A stretch of DNA of 64,000 nucleotides, from contig NC_089777.1 in NCBI RefSeq assembly GCF_040412425.1, positions 33,726,537-33,790,536 of the forward strand. The letters run 5' to 3'. Numbering within the stretch: position 1 is the first letter of the stretch; the number at the start of each line of letters is the position of its first letter. Origin of the DNA: Macrobrachium rosenbergii (taxonomy: Eukaryota > Arthropoda > Malacostraca > Decapoda > Palaemonidae). The notes below the pieces were generated by a model. It worked only from the letters and a program-made list of their open reading frames with translations. It was not told the DNA's origin and ran no database searches. Positions 25,911-40,029 of the stretch are shown here, one piece after another. The translations under genes and the position numbers were made by a program.

Positions 25911-25920
25911 TATTATTATT
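25870..25920. repeat. (ATT)n microsatellite
   Basis: ATT run with one interruption. Confidence 0.9.
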
Positions 25921-26432
25921 CACCAAATGTGCAATCCAAATGAAACACAGCAGAAAGAATGATAATATTCGAGAAGAATTAAGCTGTGATAAAATGCAAC
26001 AAGAAGTAAACATAGAAAGAAAGGAACCAGAAAATAAAATTTCGAAACCTAAAGACAAAAAAGAGAAAGCATTTTATCTTCGTTATGTTCGACAGAGGAA
26101 CGTTTTTTCTCTCTTTTCTTCTTTTCCTTTTTTTTTTGACCTTCGGCCGAGAGGGAGATAAGTCTTGTAAATCAGGACTCCGGTTTCCTGAGACCTTGTT
26201 GGCGTCACGAATCCTCTGGGGGATCCCGCGTACACATATCCTGCAACAACATTCTTTTATCGATCTCTCGTTTGGTTTTCTCTTTCATTTCTTGTGTTGG
26301 GTCGTCAGATTTTACGCTTCCTGCTTCGCAGACCTTTCTTGTACGGTATATTGCTTTTATTTTTCCAGAGGAGGTTGTTCGATCTCATAGTTTCCTCTTA
26401 CCTGTAGTCTTTTTTTCTGTTATTTTTTTCTT

Positions 26433-26606
26433 TAGCTGACAGTATAATATTATGTCCGCAGCCGATATCATTCCAACTAGCCTAATCGTGATGGGCGGAA
26501 ATTAGTCTGCTCACCTCTGACAACGGCTGCAACTCAAATATATCAGCCAATCAGGAGCATGGCTGAAGCTTCAGTGATATCTTCTGCTGATATTTACCGT
26601 CAGCTA
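26433..26606. mobile_element. TA-flanked MITE candidate
   Basis: TA-GCTGACAGTATAATAT at the left and ATATTTACCGTCAGC-TA at the right form terminal inverted repeats, each bounded by TA. The 174-bp size, TA ends and lack of coding sequence fit a Tc1/mariner-type MITE. A palindromic stretch (GCCAATCAGG...GGCTGAAGC) lies inside. Confidence 0.65.
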
Positions 26607-27678
26607 AAAAAAATTGCACGCACTCAAAGACTATAGTTTCTCCTGTAAGTTTTTTTTTTTTTTTTGCAGTACATTGCTTGTCGTGTTGCTTTACAGAACA
26701 GAGGGACCCAGAGTTTTTTCTTCTTTTTTCTAAAGCTTAGCACTTGGAATAATAACAGTAATAAGGCATGGGAGGATGCATGATATACTGAGCTATGAAT
26801 ATGCGAGAGGAGGAACATACAAAACAATTAAGACACAAATTATGGTTTGTCCTTTCGGGGCATTAGTGTGTCTCAGGTATTTCCTTCTACCTGTGATCAT
26901 TAGACCACCTGGTGTGTGGTCTTCGACCGACCAGATGTTAGATAACTTTAGATCTTATCTGGATTAAGAACGTAGCCTATGCGAAACATAATGAACACAT
27001 AATTGTATGTACGTGAATTAATGGTCCATAGTAATTAATCAACACGGTAAAAAATATGAATTTCGACCCTAATGGTAACAGTCGAAATGTGTGGATTTCC
27101 CGTTCTGATTTGTTTTTATACGCTTTGAGATTCATGAAACGCAATAAGAAGACACTCATGTGTATGTGTGTCATCAGAATATGTAAAGAATATAACTCCC
27201 ATACGGTGAGCTCAGGCAGAAGTTCATGGGATTATAACTTACAGAAATAATATTGCTATTGTATTTTTTGTAGTCATGCCCTATTGGACTGCACGTTCTA
27301 AATATACGTAGAGCGATACAGCTTTTTTTTTTCCCACTTGATTCTTTACATTCAAGTGCTAGCACGGTTGCTTCGCTTTCCGTTATCAAGTGTTGCCTAT
27401 CTCCCTTTAGCCTTCAGAGCTTTTTCTCATACGTTTTTATCACTATCATGTCTTTAAGTGCCGTGCCTGACAGGCTAAAACACCTTGATGTGCGTATCAA
27501 GATAGTTACGAACAAATAAAAGAAGGGTTACGGAAGCAGGAAGATAATTCCAAAGACGAGTATGAAAGAGAAAGAAAGTATCCAATATTAAAATCTAAGG
27601 ATTATTGATTTCAGTATTGTCATGAGGCCTTCTGTTAGGAGATGTGTCTCTTTCCATAAGCTTATGGGAACAGTGGCA

Positions 27679-27702
27679 AGAGAGAGAGAGAGAGAGAGAG
27701 AG
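27679..27702. repeat. (GA)n microsatellite
   Basis: Short GA run. Confidence 0.85.
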
Positions 27703-28471
27703 ACTTTGCTAGGGTGACAAGAGACTGTTAATGAGCTTAGGGTCAATATTCAGACCCTGCGCCTTTGAAAAACCTCAAGTATAAGATTACATACATTTTT
27801 TATCATTATTTTTTTACTCTTCTCTCTGTGAGGCATGCTCTGGCCATCAACATCTTGTCAGTTACATATTCGAGCAATGTTCTTATAGTTCATAAAATTA
27901 CAGCCATTTAACTGAAAAATAAAGATTTTCCCCCTCAGATTTAACCATTCTTTGCACTGAATTGCGAAAGACCTCCATAGTTCCTCACTTCTTAGATTCT
28001 CGTGTTGAGGATGCTTCTATCTGATGATAAAAGAGGAAGTGTCGAAGTCGTCTTAATAGCTTGTGCTTTGAATCTAAAAGAATGATGCAATGAGGAGGCA
28101 TTTGGCTGTTGCCCAACTTTTGTGAAGGTTTTTAGCACCGGCATTTCTTCACTTCGAATCAGTTATAAAGTGCCGACGCAGTGATTTTTACTGTTTATAC
28201 GTGTTTATGTAAAGTACGTATGTACATGGCCGTGTCAATAGATTATACTGTAATCTTAGTGAACATAAAATATTACCGATTCAAAGGCCTTATTGGCCTT
28301 GTTAAGACTAATAATATTTTGGCCAATACGGAAGGTCGTCTTAATTGACTGAACCTTAATTTACCGTACCATCTTTTCTTCTTTTTTCCTTCAATCTCTC
28401 TTTTTTTTTTTTTTTTAGTTGGACGTCGTGTACTTTTTTCGAACACGGGCTACCTTCAGATGAAATATATC

Positions 28472-28472
<1 letters not shown>

Positions 28473-28511
<39 letters not shown>
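28473..28511. repeat. (AAT)n microsatellite
   Basis: Perfect AAT run of about 13 units. Confidence 0.9.
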
Positions 28512-29052
28512 CTTATACGTGAGAGACGTATATCTTTTATAGAGAGACCACGGAAATTGTGTGAAATGAATTTCCGAAGACGGTAGACGAAATAAGCAAT
28601 GGAATTTTAGACGAAATAAAAAACTGTAAAAGAAGATTTAATCAGAAAAGAATGAATTTCACAGGAATTGTTCTGGCGATTGAAAATAATTAGTTAGAGA
28701 ATGGACCGGCCAATAAGGACGGATGGCGGGTCCCAGCAGGACCGGTGTGTCGAATTCGGGTGGTCAAAAACATGGGGCGCTTCAAAAGGTCATCAGAGGG
28801 TCCTTTTGTTATGGCCTAAGCCTGGGATATCTTGGATCCGGTGCTCCAAAGGCAATGGAGCCTTAGTGGTTTCATGCTCATTTTCGTGTGGCTGACTGGA
28901 TTTTAGGATGTTCACGGAGGTCCATTCGACTCTCCTCTTAAGCGGCAATAAAAACAGCAGTGGCCTCTTCCATTCCAGTAGGGATTCGCTTCTAATGCTT
29001 TCTGGTACTCTTCCTGAATCCAGTTGTCTGCCATTTTTATTATATATGTATG

Positions 29053-29056
<4 letters not shown>

Positions 29057-29131
<75 letters not shown>
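29057..29131. repeat. (AT)n microsatellite
   Basis: Perfect AT run bordering the left tRNA-like SINE head. Confidence 0.95.
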
Positions 29132-29135
<4 letters not shown>

Positions 29136-29139
29136 TGAT

Positions 29140-29311
29140 AAATTTTTGACTCGCATCTGGATCGAACCCAGGTCTTTCAATTGAAAGGCAAGGGCGCTGC
29201 CAACAGTGGTACTTAGGTTCCATCTTCTTTTGTGACTTGGGTGGTTCAGTTGGCAGCGCCCTTGCTTTTCAGCTGAAAACCTGGGTTGATCCCGATGTGA
29301 GCCAGAAATTT
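29140..29311. mobile_element. Head-to-head pair of tRNA-like SINE heads
   Basis: Arms 29140-29204 (- strand) and 29249-29311 (+ strand) are inverted copies around a 44-base centre. Each reads GTTGGCAGCGCCCTTGC and then CCTGGGTTCGATCC or CCTGGGTTGATCCC, i.e. a tRNA A-box-like and B-box-like pair. Each arm runs outward into an AT array. No tRNA cloverleaf is complete enough to call a gene. Confidence 0.8.
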
Positions 29312-29343
29312 ATTTCAATTGCACACGTGATTGTGTGTTGATT

Positions 29344-29450
<107 letters not shown>

Positions 29451-29512
29451 CATGTATATAGGCTATATAGTATGTATAATCTACTGGTTACTTTTTACCT
29501 GATACGTATGTA

Positions 29513-29660
29513 ATTGTAATAACGATAATGCCCTCTTAACCTCTCGAATTCTTCACACTTTTTGCATACACTTGCCCTTACAAAACCTTAGATCTAAATG
29601 TAAGAATATGAAGTAATTCTGATGTCCGTTGCAGGATTTGAACCCGCTTCCAGAGCGTGT

Positions 29661-29662
<2 letters not shown>
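29513..29662 (-). mobile_element. tRNA-derived SINE family B, antisense copy
   Basis: On the - strand: GCGGGTTCAAATCCTGCAAC (B box), then ACATCAGAATTAC, AAGTGTGAAGAATTC, AGGTTAAGAGGGCATTAT and ATTACAATTACATACG. Its head end abuts the AT array at 29663-29735. Confidence 0.75.

Positions 29663-29735
<73 letters not shown>
29663..29735. repeat. (AT)n microsatellite
   Basis: AT run followed by a short CA/GT palindrome to 29755. Confidence 0.95.
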
Positions 29736-29746
<11 letters not shown>

Positions 29747-31579
29747 GTGTGTGTAACCTTTCTCCATGTAGTAAGTGCAAATGATGATGAGTTTCATGCA
29801 AATTCATGGAAGATCCTGTAAATTGCCCTGTTTGGCATTGAGAAATTACACGTAGATTGCAATTATACTTGATTTATATATGTCTAAATTCACGCTTGTT
29901 TAATATCACCTTAATAATATCGCCATAAAACCACACGTAAAACGCGATGAGTGATCTACAGTGTGGATGATAATCGTTTGCGGTTTTTCTCACTTCCTTT
30001 TAACGTCAAGTTTTTATGTCTGTCGCAAGTCCACTATTGAACATTTGATAACATCGTTTCTTTTGTCTACACTGGATATTTTTCTGTTGGCGTTTCCTAA
30101 CTATAGAGGGAGACAGGTGTGGTAGACGGAACTGTATTACATGAAAATTTCTGTAGTCTTGGTATGAAGATTTCTTGATTTTCTTGATATTGTGCCTGAA
30201 CGTATTGTTTTCCTTGGAGAAGTTTGAGATCGTACCCATCAACTGGAACAGGCTTTTAACCTCAATATTTCATTATTTTAAGATTAAATCACTTTAGAAA
30301 TAGCCTTTTTCAACATCTGTACCAACCGGGTGCAAATTATGGAATAGTCCCAGTCATGTAGTTGTTTCGTTGAAAGTGCAGAAGTTCAAATTGGGTGCAA
30401 ATGCGTTTTAATTTACCAAACTCACAAAAGTTTCTTTTCGTAGTTTTAGATATTTTATCTCATTTGACTTTCTTAGTTAGTTTTCATTATATGGTTTATT
30501 CTTTACTCCTCTTTCTTTTTCCATACTGAGGTGCTTTCCCCGTTGGAGTCCTTGGGCCTGTAGCATCCTGCTTTTCCAATTAGGGATGCAGCTTGGCTTA
30601 TAATAATAATAATAGTAATAATAATAATAATTGAATGAAATTTTTTACATATTGCCAAAGATACACTGAAAATCCTTAAGCTCTACGAAGACTACGATCT
30701 TCATCTTCAGAGGTAATGTAACCAATTCCTTTAGTTACATTGCACAGAATATCTTTTAGCATTTGCTAAGTACAAAAAATGCTTTAGTCCTTTTACTGAA
30801 TCGTCTTCTTTGAAGTCTTACAGAAGCCGGTGCTTGTACATTTAAAAAAAAAAAGTACCATTGCTCTGAAGTAACTGCTTTTCTGACTCGCAAAGGAATT
30901 TAAGTTTGCAAGTAATCGTCTGTTTGTTTATTTACTTTTATTAACTTGTTTTCTTTTGTCAGTTTTCTGTTATTCACAATCGGCATTAAATTCTAATGAT
31001 AATTGCTTTGCTTTTCATTGGCTGATAAGAGTACAGTATTAATGATAATCTTTCCACTCATAATTATGAGATATCTCGTCACCACACCCTTTCAAACTCT
31101 TCTCACTTAAGAAGCATTCTGTGCGTTTGAATTGGCTTTTGTGGCTTATTCCGTATGAGAGCGTGCAATAATAAAAATTCCTTCTTCCTTTCATCACTTG
31201 TTTAAGTGAATTACATGTAAAAAGACTCCAGTGTGTTTGGTAAGGCAAACTGACAGGCAATCGATATCTTTCATACAGTGGGTTGATAAAATTTGACAAA
31301 CTAATTACGATTTCCTTTTCACTGTTATACGCACATTACATTTATAAATCAGTGCCTCCATACATATATACATACGTACATATTTACTGATATACATATA
31401 TATGTATATCTATCTCGTTTTTTTTTTTACAGTTCATACTTTTATGTTTTTCCCTGTGACCCAAAGTTCCTCTTTGTATGTAGATAAATTACCATAATTT
31501 ATTGATACTGATGCAGTCTCTTCTAATTTGCATATTCATCAGTAATTCCTTTTCAATACAAGGCGAGAACGTAATGGAA

Positions 31580-31636
31580 TTTCTTCTTCTTCTTCTTCTT
31601 CTTCTTCTTCTTCTTCTTCTTCTTCTTCTTCTTTTC
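31580..31636. repeat. (TTC)n microsatellite
   Basis: About 18 perfect TTC units on the + strand. Confidence 0.95.
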
Positions 31637-34600
31637 TTCGTAAAGAAATATGTGAAACTTGTTATTCCCGTGAGAATATTTGTTCGAGAGGAAAAAGAGA
31701 GAATGAGAAAAGTTCTTGACACTGAATATTTTCATGCGCCATGAATGTGTGGTGGCAAACATTACTCGCCCAGCCAGCCATTCGTTTTAATTGGACGTGG
31801 AGCTTTTTGTTCCAAGCACAGAGCAATCAGGCAAGTGCTTTTCACGCTGTTATTTGTTTATTTCGTCCACCTTACCCGTGATTAAAGCTGTAGGCTTTTA
31901 TCAACAAAGAACCCGTGAATGCATTTGCCACTGTCCTTTGTGGTAAGTGCTTGAAGCCATTTTTTTTTTTTACTTATTTGTTATTTGCTGGTTTATTTTT
32001 AATGCGGGGGCGACGGAAATGCCAACGCAATGCTTTCGTTGTCTAGACTTTGAAGAAGAAAAAAAGTATACAGGAAATAAAAAATGGAGCCTGACCTGAG
32101 GTAATGACTTAGGTCGTTGTTAGGAATGTGAAAAGTAACGTTCTACCAAATATAGAATTTGAATGGTTTATACATGTATAATTAAAGCGTACAGAGCTCC
32201 CTTGATGAATGTGATGAAGTCAGAAGTGATTCAGATCTGTTTTGCGTCATCTGTTCTTTAAAGCTAATTCTGCTGTAAGTGCGTTTTTTTTCCCTTTATC
32301 TCCAGTTAGGCCTTAGCTATACTCTGCATGTCTTTATCGCTTCCAGGAAGAGGCCACATTGCCTAGCCTTATACCGATAGTTGCACAGTGAACATTACTT
32401 GCTGGGCATTTTGCTGATATTGATACGGATAATGTTTGTAGATTCTGTTCCTGTTCCAATACAGATTTAGAAGGAACTGTTAAACCCAAGCCTTAATTAA
32501 ATCGATAATAATTCATAATTAAGCAGAAGTCTTAGCATTGCGGGATGCTGGTACTAATTCAGAATGAACTCATTTTCTTGGCTTTTCCGAACTTAATTCA
32601 GAATGAATTGAAGATTTATTTGTATCAGCAATTGCAGTAGTCATAAAAATATATCAAGGTGTTGTCAGGATCTTGGTCATCATTGTGTAGATATGAACAA
32701 TTCATGTGTTACAAGTTCTGAATTTTTCCAGAGATTCATTTTCTTCCCAGAAGTCTTTAAAGTCCTTGCTGGAATTCCAAAAGAGAAGTCCTTTTTTGAA
32801 ATTCAAGAAGGAGACTGGCAAAATTCTAGTTTTGCACTCTTCTGAGCCGTAGCCTAATCAGTGCTTACTTTACTGGCTGGTTTGGTAAGCCGCGTAGTAA
32901 ATTGTAGCTTTGCAAAGTGTTTAAGTCCAGTTTACGGTCCGTTTAATTAATAAAATTTTGGAATGTAACTGGTCATTAGGAATTGAATATTTAGTCTATA
33001 GAAAGCCAATGAAAGTCTTAAAGGCAAATTTTAATCATGGAAATTTGTGCTGCTTGTATTTTTCAAGGCCAGATCATGTAAGGGCTCCTCATGTAGAAGA
33101 ACTGACAGGTGTCGGGTAACCTCTGGTGAGGCTTCGAGTCATTTGTTTTTTCTTTTATTGCACTGGTTGCTAATTGGCTCTGTGAAACTGTAAGGGTTAC
33201 CTTAACCTGACCAGTAATCTGAGTAGCACCCGCTAGGCGTATCCTACAGAATTTTGCTACCAGTGACAACATGCAGCTGTAGTTTGCAGTTTTGCCAGAT
33301 GACTAAAAAAAAAAAAAAGCAATTTACACTGAGCCAGAGTGACTCGTAAATCCTCGCATCTCATTTGCATTTTATGAATCAGACATGACTCGGAATCTTT
33401 CAAATGCAAACTAATGAAATAAAAGTAAATGGTTTATTACAGTGACACTAATCCTTTGATTTGGTCACACTTGTAAGGGAATGTTTCAAGAGCTTTTGCA
33501 TTTAGTTTCATTGTTTAAGCACCTTCATTGTTGAACTACACGTCAGTTAAAAATTTTCATACGACTTTGAGGTAAAAATATCGTTATTATAAAATAAACA
33601 TAAAAGAAACCAGAATCCTGGGCATGGTATTTGCAGCATCCGGTGTGCAGTAGAAGCGTCTTAGGGACATTTGTCTTCCACATACCCGAGAGTGGTAGGT
33701 AGGGGCCCTTCATGATAGGGGCAGGTAATAAGGAGTAATTAGCAAAGGCTGCGGCTGTTTTATGTAATGAGTCGGTACTGAGGGACGTCATTGCACGTCT
33801 GGAATGCCTCCATCCCTCCCACCCATCCAATCCCATCCTCCACCCACCTCGCCCATTCCCTACTCCCCAGCTACACTCCCTTTTTTATGCTGGGTAGTAC
33901 AACTGCCTTTTCAGTCTCCTTAAGGGAACGGGCCTTCGTGTTTACGTCTGCTATAAATACCCGTACTCTTTAGTATGTCTTGCTTTATAAGTTACGACTG
34001 AGCATCATTACCGAAATATTTCGAAATCTTTTCGCTGTTTTGTGCAGTGGCTTTGAATTATTTAGGTGTCGTAGGTTGTTAAAGTTAATTTAGTTTTTCG
34101 TTGGTAAGAAAATTTTGAGCCATATCTTTGAAAACATTTATAAAGTAATGCATCTCAAGACTGATGGGTTACCGTCTAAATACTAACCAAAATCCATGCT
34201 TCATCATTCCATAGTTAGATGCATTGTTTTACCTTTTCTTAATTAAAAATAATTGATATATAAGGAAATAACATCATCCAAAGTGATACCTACATGTCAT
34301 CGATCTTAAAGAAAACGAGTTAATGCAAAGAATGCTCATTTTTTCCTCCCGAAGATAAACCAGTTTCAGAATTATTCCGTTCTAGCAGTGGTGCAGGTAG
34401 GTGTATACTGTTGCCGGAACTCCCTTTTAAAATACTACATGCCCTCTCTAGTGATCTGTAAGCATGTAAGGTTAATTTAGGGGAAGGGGGTGCACTTAAT
34501 ATCCCATAGACCGTAAAGAAAGAAACGTGTCTCAGCAAGCTGTCTTTAAGTATTTTGTAAAAACATAAACCACGATAGACCTAAGAGAATTAATGTTCTC

Positions 34601-35668
34601 ATATTTTATTTAACATTTGAATTTTTATTTCTTCTCCTGCAATATTAACAAGAAAACTTTACTGACCGTAGTATCGTAGTATTTGCTGAAAGATAGGATA
34701 ATTTTCATTTATATTCAAGAGTTAACCAGTTTGATAAAATACTTCAGTCATTAATGGTTACCAGGGAAAGGTGTAGGATATGTGTAAATTTTTATCTTCA
34801 TTGTGTTTACAATTATGGATGACCGTTTCCACGGGAATAATTTGTTGAATATTCTTTTTAATAAGCCGAGAGGAATGCTGCAGCAGGGAGCTGTTTCATT
34901 TGAAATTTTCGTACTCCTGCCAGATGTACGATGTATTTTACCGTTTCACCGTCAGTCGACATTATGACGAAATGGCTGGTGATATGATGCACGACGTTTC
35001 TTACTTATTTGCTTTTAATGGGGAAAAGAAAAATTATTTTATTGAACGTGATTTGTGAAAAACTAAAGCCAGGACCAAAAATAAATTACTGTACGAAAAA
35101 ACTCAATCCCAGGCAAATTGCTAATCAGACGGCTGGGAAAAATACATGTAACAAAAAGACAAAATTATTTACCTTCAATTTTTACAAGCTTAAAAAAATG
35201 GAGTATTAATTAAGGAAGATAATGATGTAACAAAAAAATTCCTCGCAAAAATAGCTTCAACTTAAATTTTTAAAGTATGGGCCTTTTTTTGGCTCAAAAT
35301 CTGAGGGAAGCCCTTGACTGTAGCTTATACCGTCATCAATAGAGTGGGTGTTTTAACACACTTTAAATTTATAATTCTAAAAACTGGTAAATCTAGATTT
35401 TCTTTTTAACATCTTTTGTTTACAAGCGTACATTTTCTAGTATTGACAGTACTGATCGTTATTTGTTCAAGAGTTGTCATTTATGGTAGTGTAACCGAAT
35501 TCATCAGTGTATCTCCTTAGCCGGATAATCAAGCACTGGTCTATTGCATTTCCAGGATAGGAGGGGGAGGATGATGATAATGGTTGGTGAAAACTGCGTG
35601 AAATGTCTTCATTCTCGCTTAGTCAGCATGACTGTGCACTCCACTAATTTGTTTTTCTTCTCTTGCAG

Positions 35669-35732
35669 ATTCGAAGCAACTTCCCCGGTTCCCACCACCA
35701 ACACCCTCAACAACAGTGATGCCAGAAAAGTG
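35669..35732 (+). CDS. PLEKHA5/6/7: Exon: linker before PH domain, PLEKHA5/6/7-like
   Basis: A 64-base exon with acceptor TTCTTCTCTTGCAG and donor GTGAGT. It begins with one base that completes CT|A (Leu) from the previous exon and ends in phase 0. It encodes FEATSPVPTTNTLNNSDA and then RKV. Vertebrate PLEKHA5 has a SPV...S-A-KKV segment at the same distance before its PH domain, which supports both the exon and the order. The segment is low in structure and rich in Ser/Thr, a plausible phosphorylation region, though no specific site can be named. Its length is not a multiple of three, so skipping would break the frame. Confidence 0.78.
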
Positions 35733-35981
35733 GTGAGTGTTTCCCGCGACCTTCATTTATTGTGATTTGATTTTTTTTTTTTTTTTTTTTTGTCTGCTTT
35801 TCCATGTCGTTGCTTTATTGTGGTTTGGTGAGTCCTTTTTTTTTTATTCTGTGTTGTTGCACAAGACTTCTCTAATTGGGGCTTATTCACGATTAAAGTT
35901 TTGTGTCGTAAACATACTGTATTATAGATCCGGGCTTTGTTGGAAGTTTGAAATTTCTGAAGAGTTTATCGTCGTCGTCCC

Positions 35982-35983
<2 letters not shown>

Positions 35984-36041
<58 letters not shown>
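35984..36041. repeat. (ATT)n microsatellite
   Basis: Perfect ATT run about 250 bases after the linker exon donor. Confidence 0.95.
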
Positions 36042-36042
<1 letters not shown>

Positions 36043-36291
36043 GCAGAACAAGTACTAGCGGCAGGGGTACTTAAAATTTATAAACTTTAACGCAAGCCAG
36101 AGTTTCATAAATCAATCAGTCAATCCTTCTGGTTAAATGAAATAGAAATTTGCATATTGGCAATTATTAGCAATAACAAGCGGAAACAAAAACTGAAAAT
36201 ATATGAAAACAATTAAGAAATGCAAACTCCCCGAAAGATTATTTTTATTTTGAAGAACTAACTTAAATATTATGGGCATTAATGGTCGAAA

Positions 36292-36406
<115 letters not shown>

Positions 36407-37204
36407 TGCAGTGATTCTTTTGCTTGAGGAAAAATGTGAATGTTATGATCGCTAGACGATGTGAAGAGGCACCAGCACATGGCATGAAGCTCATTCAGTT
36501 TGTACACAGTACACTGAAAATTTATGATTGTAAACGTTTCCACAGACGAGAACTTGTACTGCCATTTCGAAGTACGTGACGAGCCTGGCTACTGCAAATG
36601 CCTGAACCTTTTTTGTTTTGTTTGTTTGTAAATCCAAATATCAGACATCAAAGAACTTGAGAAGTAATGTGCACCCAGACTTCGGATTGTTAATTTTCAA
36701 TGAGGTTATTTCGCATCTACATGCCAATGTTTTTGTGTATCTACTTTGTATCTATCTACATGGATTTTTGAGATTTTACTTTTAAGAGTTTACCTATAAT
36801 GCACTGCCTTACTAGGTATTCATTCAAGATCGATATGCACTCATTTCCCACTGATAAACAGTGAAATTCTCTGTAACATCGTATTTAACCCCCCGCAAAT
36901 CTGGATAAGAAAATGGTTTTTGATGCTGAAACTTCAGTGTCATTTTTATTCCTTTTGTGACGGGGCCACTTTAAAGAGACGCCAGCTACTTGAATATTGT
37001 CGCTCCCCTTGGGACTTTGCATATGTAAAAATGGGAGAAACGGAGAGATTATCTTGTTCCTTTCCAGAATGGGTAATGAAAGATCCTAAACTTCCGTGGC
37101 ATCATATTCCAAATTGGTCTTCATAAAGCTTACCTAGTTGTTCCTTCTACTGTCGATGCATTTGTCAGTAGTTTTTAAAAGTATGCGTTTTGTTTAATGT
37201 ATGC

Positions 37205-37206
<2 letters not shown>

Positions 37207-37255
<49 letters not shown>
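37207..37255. repeat. (CT)n microsatellite
   Basis: Ends exactly where a 5'-truncated SINE begins. Confidence 0.95.
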
Positions 37256-37258
<3 letters not shown>

Positions 37259-37485
37259 AGGCCCGAGTTCGAGTCTCCGGCCGACTAAAGAAGAATTAGA
37301 GGAATTTATTTCTGGTGATAGAAATTCATTTCTCGCTATAATGTGGTTCGGATTCCACAATAAGCTGTAGGTCCCGTTGCTAGGTAACCAATTGGCTCTT
37401 AGCCACGTAAAATAAGTCTAATCCTTCGGGCCGGCCCTAGGAGAGCTGTTAATCAGCTCAGTGGTCTGGTAAAGCTAAGGTATAC
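37256..37485 (+). mobile_element. tRNA-derived SINE family A, 5'-truncated
   Basis: Begins at GCTAGGCCCGAGTTCGAGTC (B-box region); the A-box head found in the other copies is missing and replaced by a CT array. It ends with CTAAGGTATA and then a TTC/CT tract. Copy in + orientation. Confidence 0.88.
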
Positions 37486-37869
<384 letters not shown>

Positions 37870-38891
37870 GAGTGATATTCCAATAAATATCATCCTCACA
37901 TTTTATAGAATTTTCAGTTGAAGCGAACTAAGCGTCAGTAATTTCGTCATTTTTCATTAAATTTGATTGGTTTACAGGGGGACGTGATTATTTTCCATTT
38001 TAAAATGTCCATCCCTTATATTTAAATTAGTACGATGGTTGGAGCAGAATTGTTGATTTTAACTTTGGCGGAGAGTGACCAATTTGTGTAAAAAAATTCT
38101 ATTATTTTCGTTTATGATATAATTAGCACAGTTTAAGTCATTTTTAAACGTAAACAGAAGATAAGATGTTATTTAGGGCTAAATTACTAGCACTGGTAAA
38201 AAATCTGTTCAAATTCTCTCTCTCTCTCTCTCTCGTAAAATATAGACAAATTGTGATCCAAGCGTAAAGCTTGAAATCAGCAAGGAATTGATTACATAAC
38301 ATTTAAAATAATTATTTTACTTAGGTTAGAATAAAAAAAAGTTTGGGATGACGTTGGTGCTCCGTAATAGAAAACGGAACTTGCTGTCACGAAATGTATG
38401 TCAGAAAATGTAGGTTGCCTTTGTGTGATGGGTGACTACAGTAAATGGTAACACTTCTCTCTCGGAATTTCTTGCATTTTTTGTTATTTATCACGCTGCG
38501 GCTACTTTTCGCTATGTTTATAGCATATTTTATCATGACACTTGATTTGAAGTAAATACCAATTATTACACGAACCTGACCTGTGAAAACGTATTTTTCT
38601 TAAACCATATGGGGAGTGAGATACCGTGTTTCAAGTACTACAAACTAGTGTATTATCACCGATTGCCATATACTGGTGCTATTTTCTTCCTGAAACCAGT
38701 GTATTTTATTATCTATCAGTGCTTTTGAGTGTGAGGGTCCGTTAAATATCAGAAAAACTGATGAATCAATCAGTATTGTATAAGTTTTTGCTGAATTCCG
38801 AAGTTTGCACGTCTTGCCTCATTCTGAAAGAATTTCAAAATAAAGCATTTGCTCTGTGTTAAATGTGATGAAAGATATGCACCACCGACAG

Positions 38892-38989
<98 letters not shown>
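38892..38989. repeat. (AAT)n microsatellite
   Basis: About 32 perfect AAT units. Confidence 0.95.
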
Positions 38990-39273
38990 TTGGGCTATAG
39001 TAGAGTAGAAATTAATTATGGTTGTGTATGCATCCAGGTACGAGAATCTATGTAAGTTAAAATAGTACCTTATTCGTTGCATTCCTCAATATTTATACTA
39101 GGGTTTTTATAAATAGATAAATAAATTTTGTTTAGCAAATCTGAGACGAAGATTGGAACGAAAGGGTCTAGTTACTAAGGTAATACAGAATAGCATAATG
39201 CAACTACTTTATAAGAAGGTTTACCAATCAAAATATATTGGATTCAGTCTTTCTGTAAGACAGTTTTTTAACT

Positions 39274-39279
<6 letters not shown>

Positions 39280-39351
<72 letters not shown>
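39280..39351. repeat. (CT)n microsatellite
   Basis: Perfect CT run. Confidence 0.95.
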
Positions 39352-39354
<3 letters not shown>

Positions 39355-39969
39355 AGTCTCGTTTTTAATTTTCAGAAAATTGCCCTACGATGTGTTCTCT
39401 TATTTGCCCTTTTATTCTCCTTCCAGTCCCCTTTTTCATCCTTTATCACGTATTCTCATTTACTCTTCATTCGTATCTCCTCAAAGGGTCATCTTTTTGC
39501 TACACTTAGGCTAATTAAAGTTGCTCTGCAATTGCCGCTCTACCCTTCGACTTCTCCCACCCATTTACGAATTTACGAGATCATTTCGTACTTTTTCCAG
39601 TCTCCAGAAGTCAGTTCTCTTAAAAAAAAGAAGAGAGAGAGAGAGATATTAAGTCCATTTCTTTGTAGACGTAATGTAGGGATCTTTTTAGAAGATCATT
39701 TGTCCAATTTGGTTTTTGCTATACTTGAGTTATTTTTATATTTTGTATTCATAGCCTAAATTTCTGTTAAAGGAGGGTGAAAGCACATGCTACATAGTGC
39801 GGTACAATGAACAATGGCAGGGTGAATGAGCAAAATTATTATCTGAGATAGCTGTTGAATAGATAAACAAGGGGTTTTCAACCAAGAAATTGAAGAGGCT
39901 GATTTGGATTGGAAAGATAGTAATGTTCACCGGTTGATAATGTAGCATGAAGTGAAAAAGCCTTTGAAG

Positions 39970-39970
<1 letters not shown>

Positions 39971-40026
<56 letters not shown>
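39971..40026. repeat. (CT)n microsatellite
   Basis: Perfect CT run. Confidence 0.95.
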
Positions 40027-40029
<3 letters not shown>

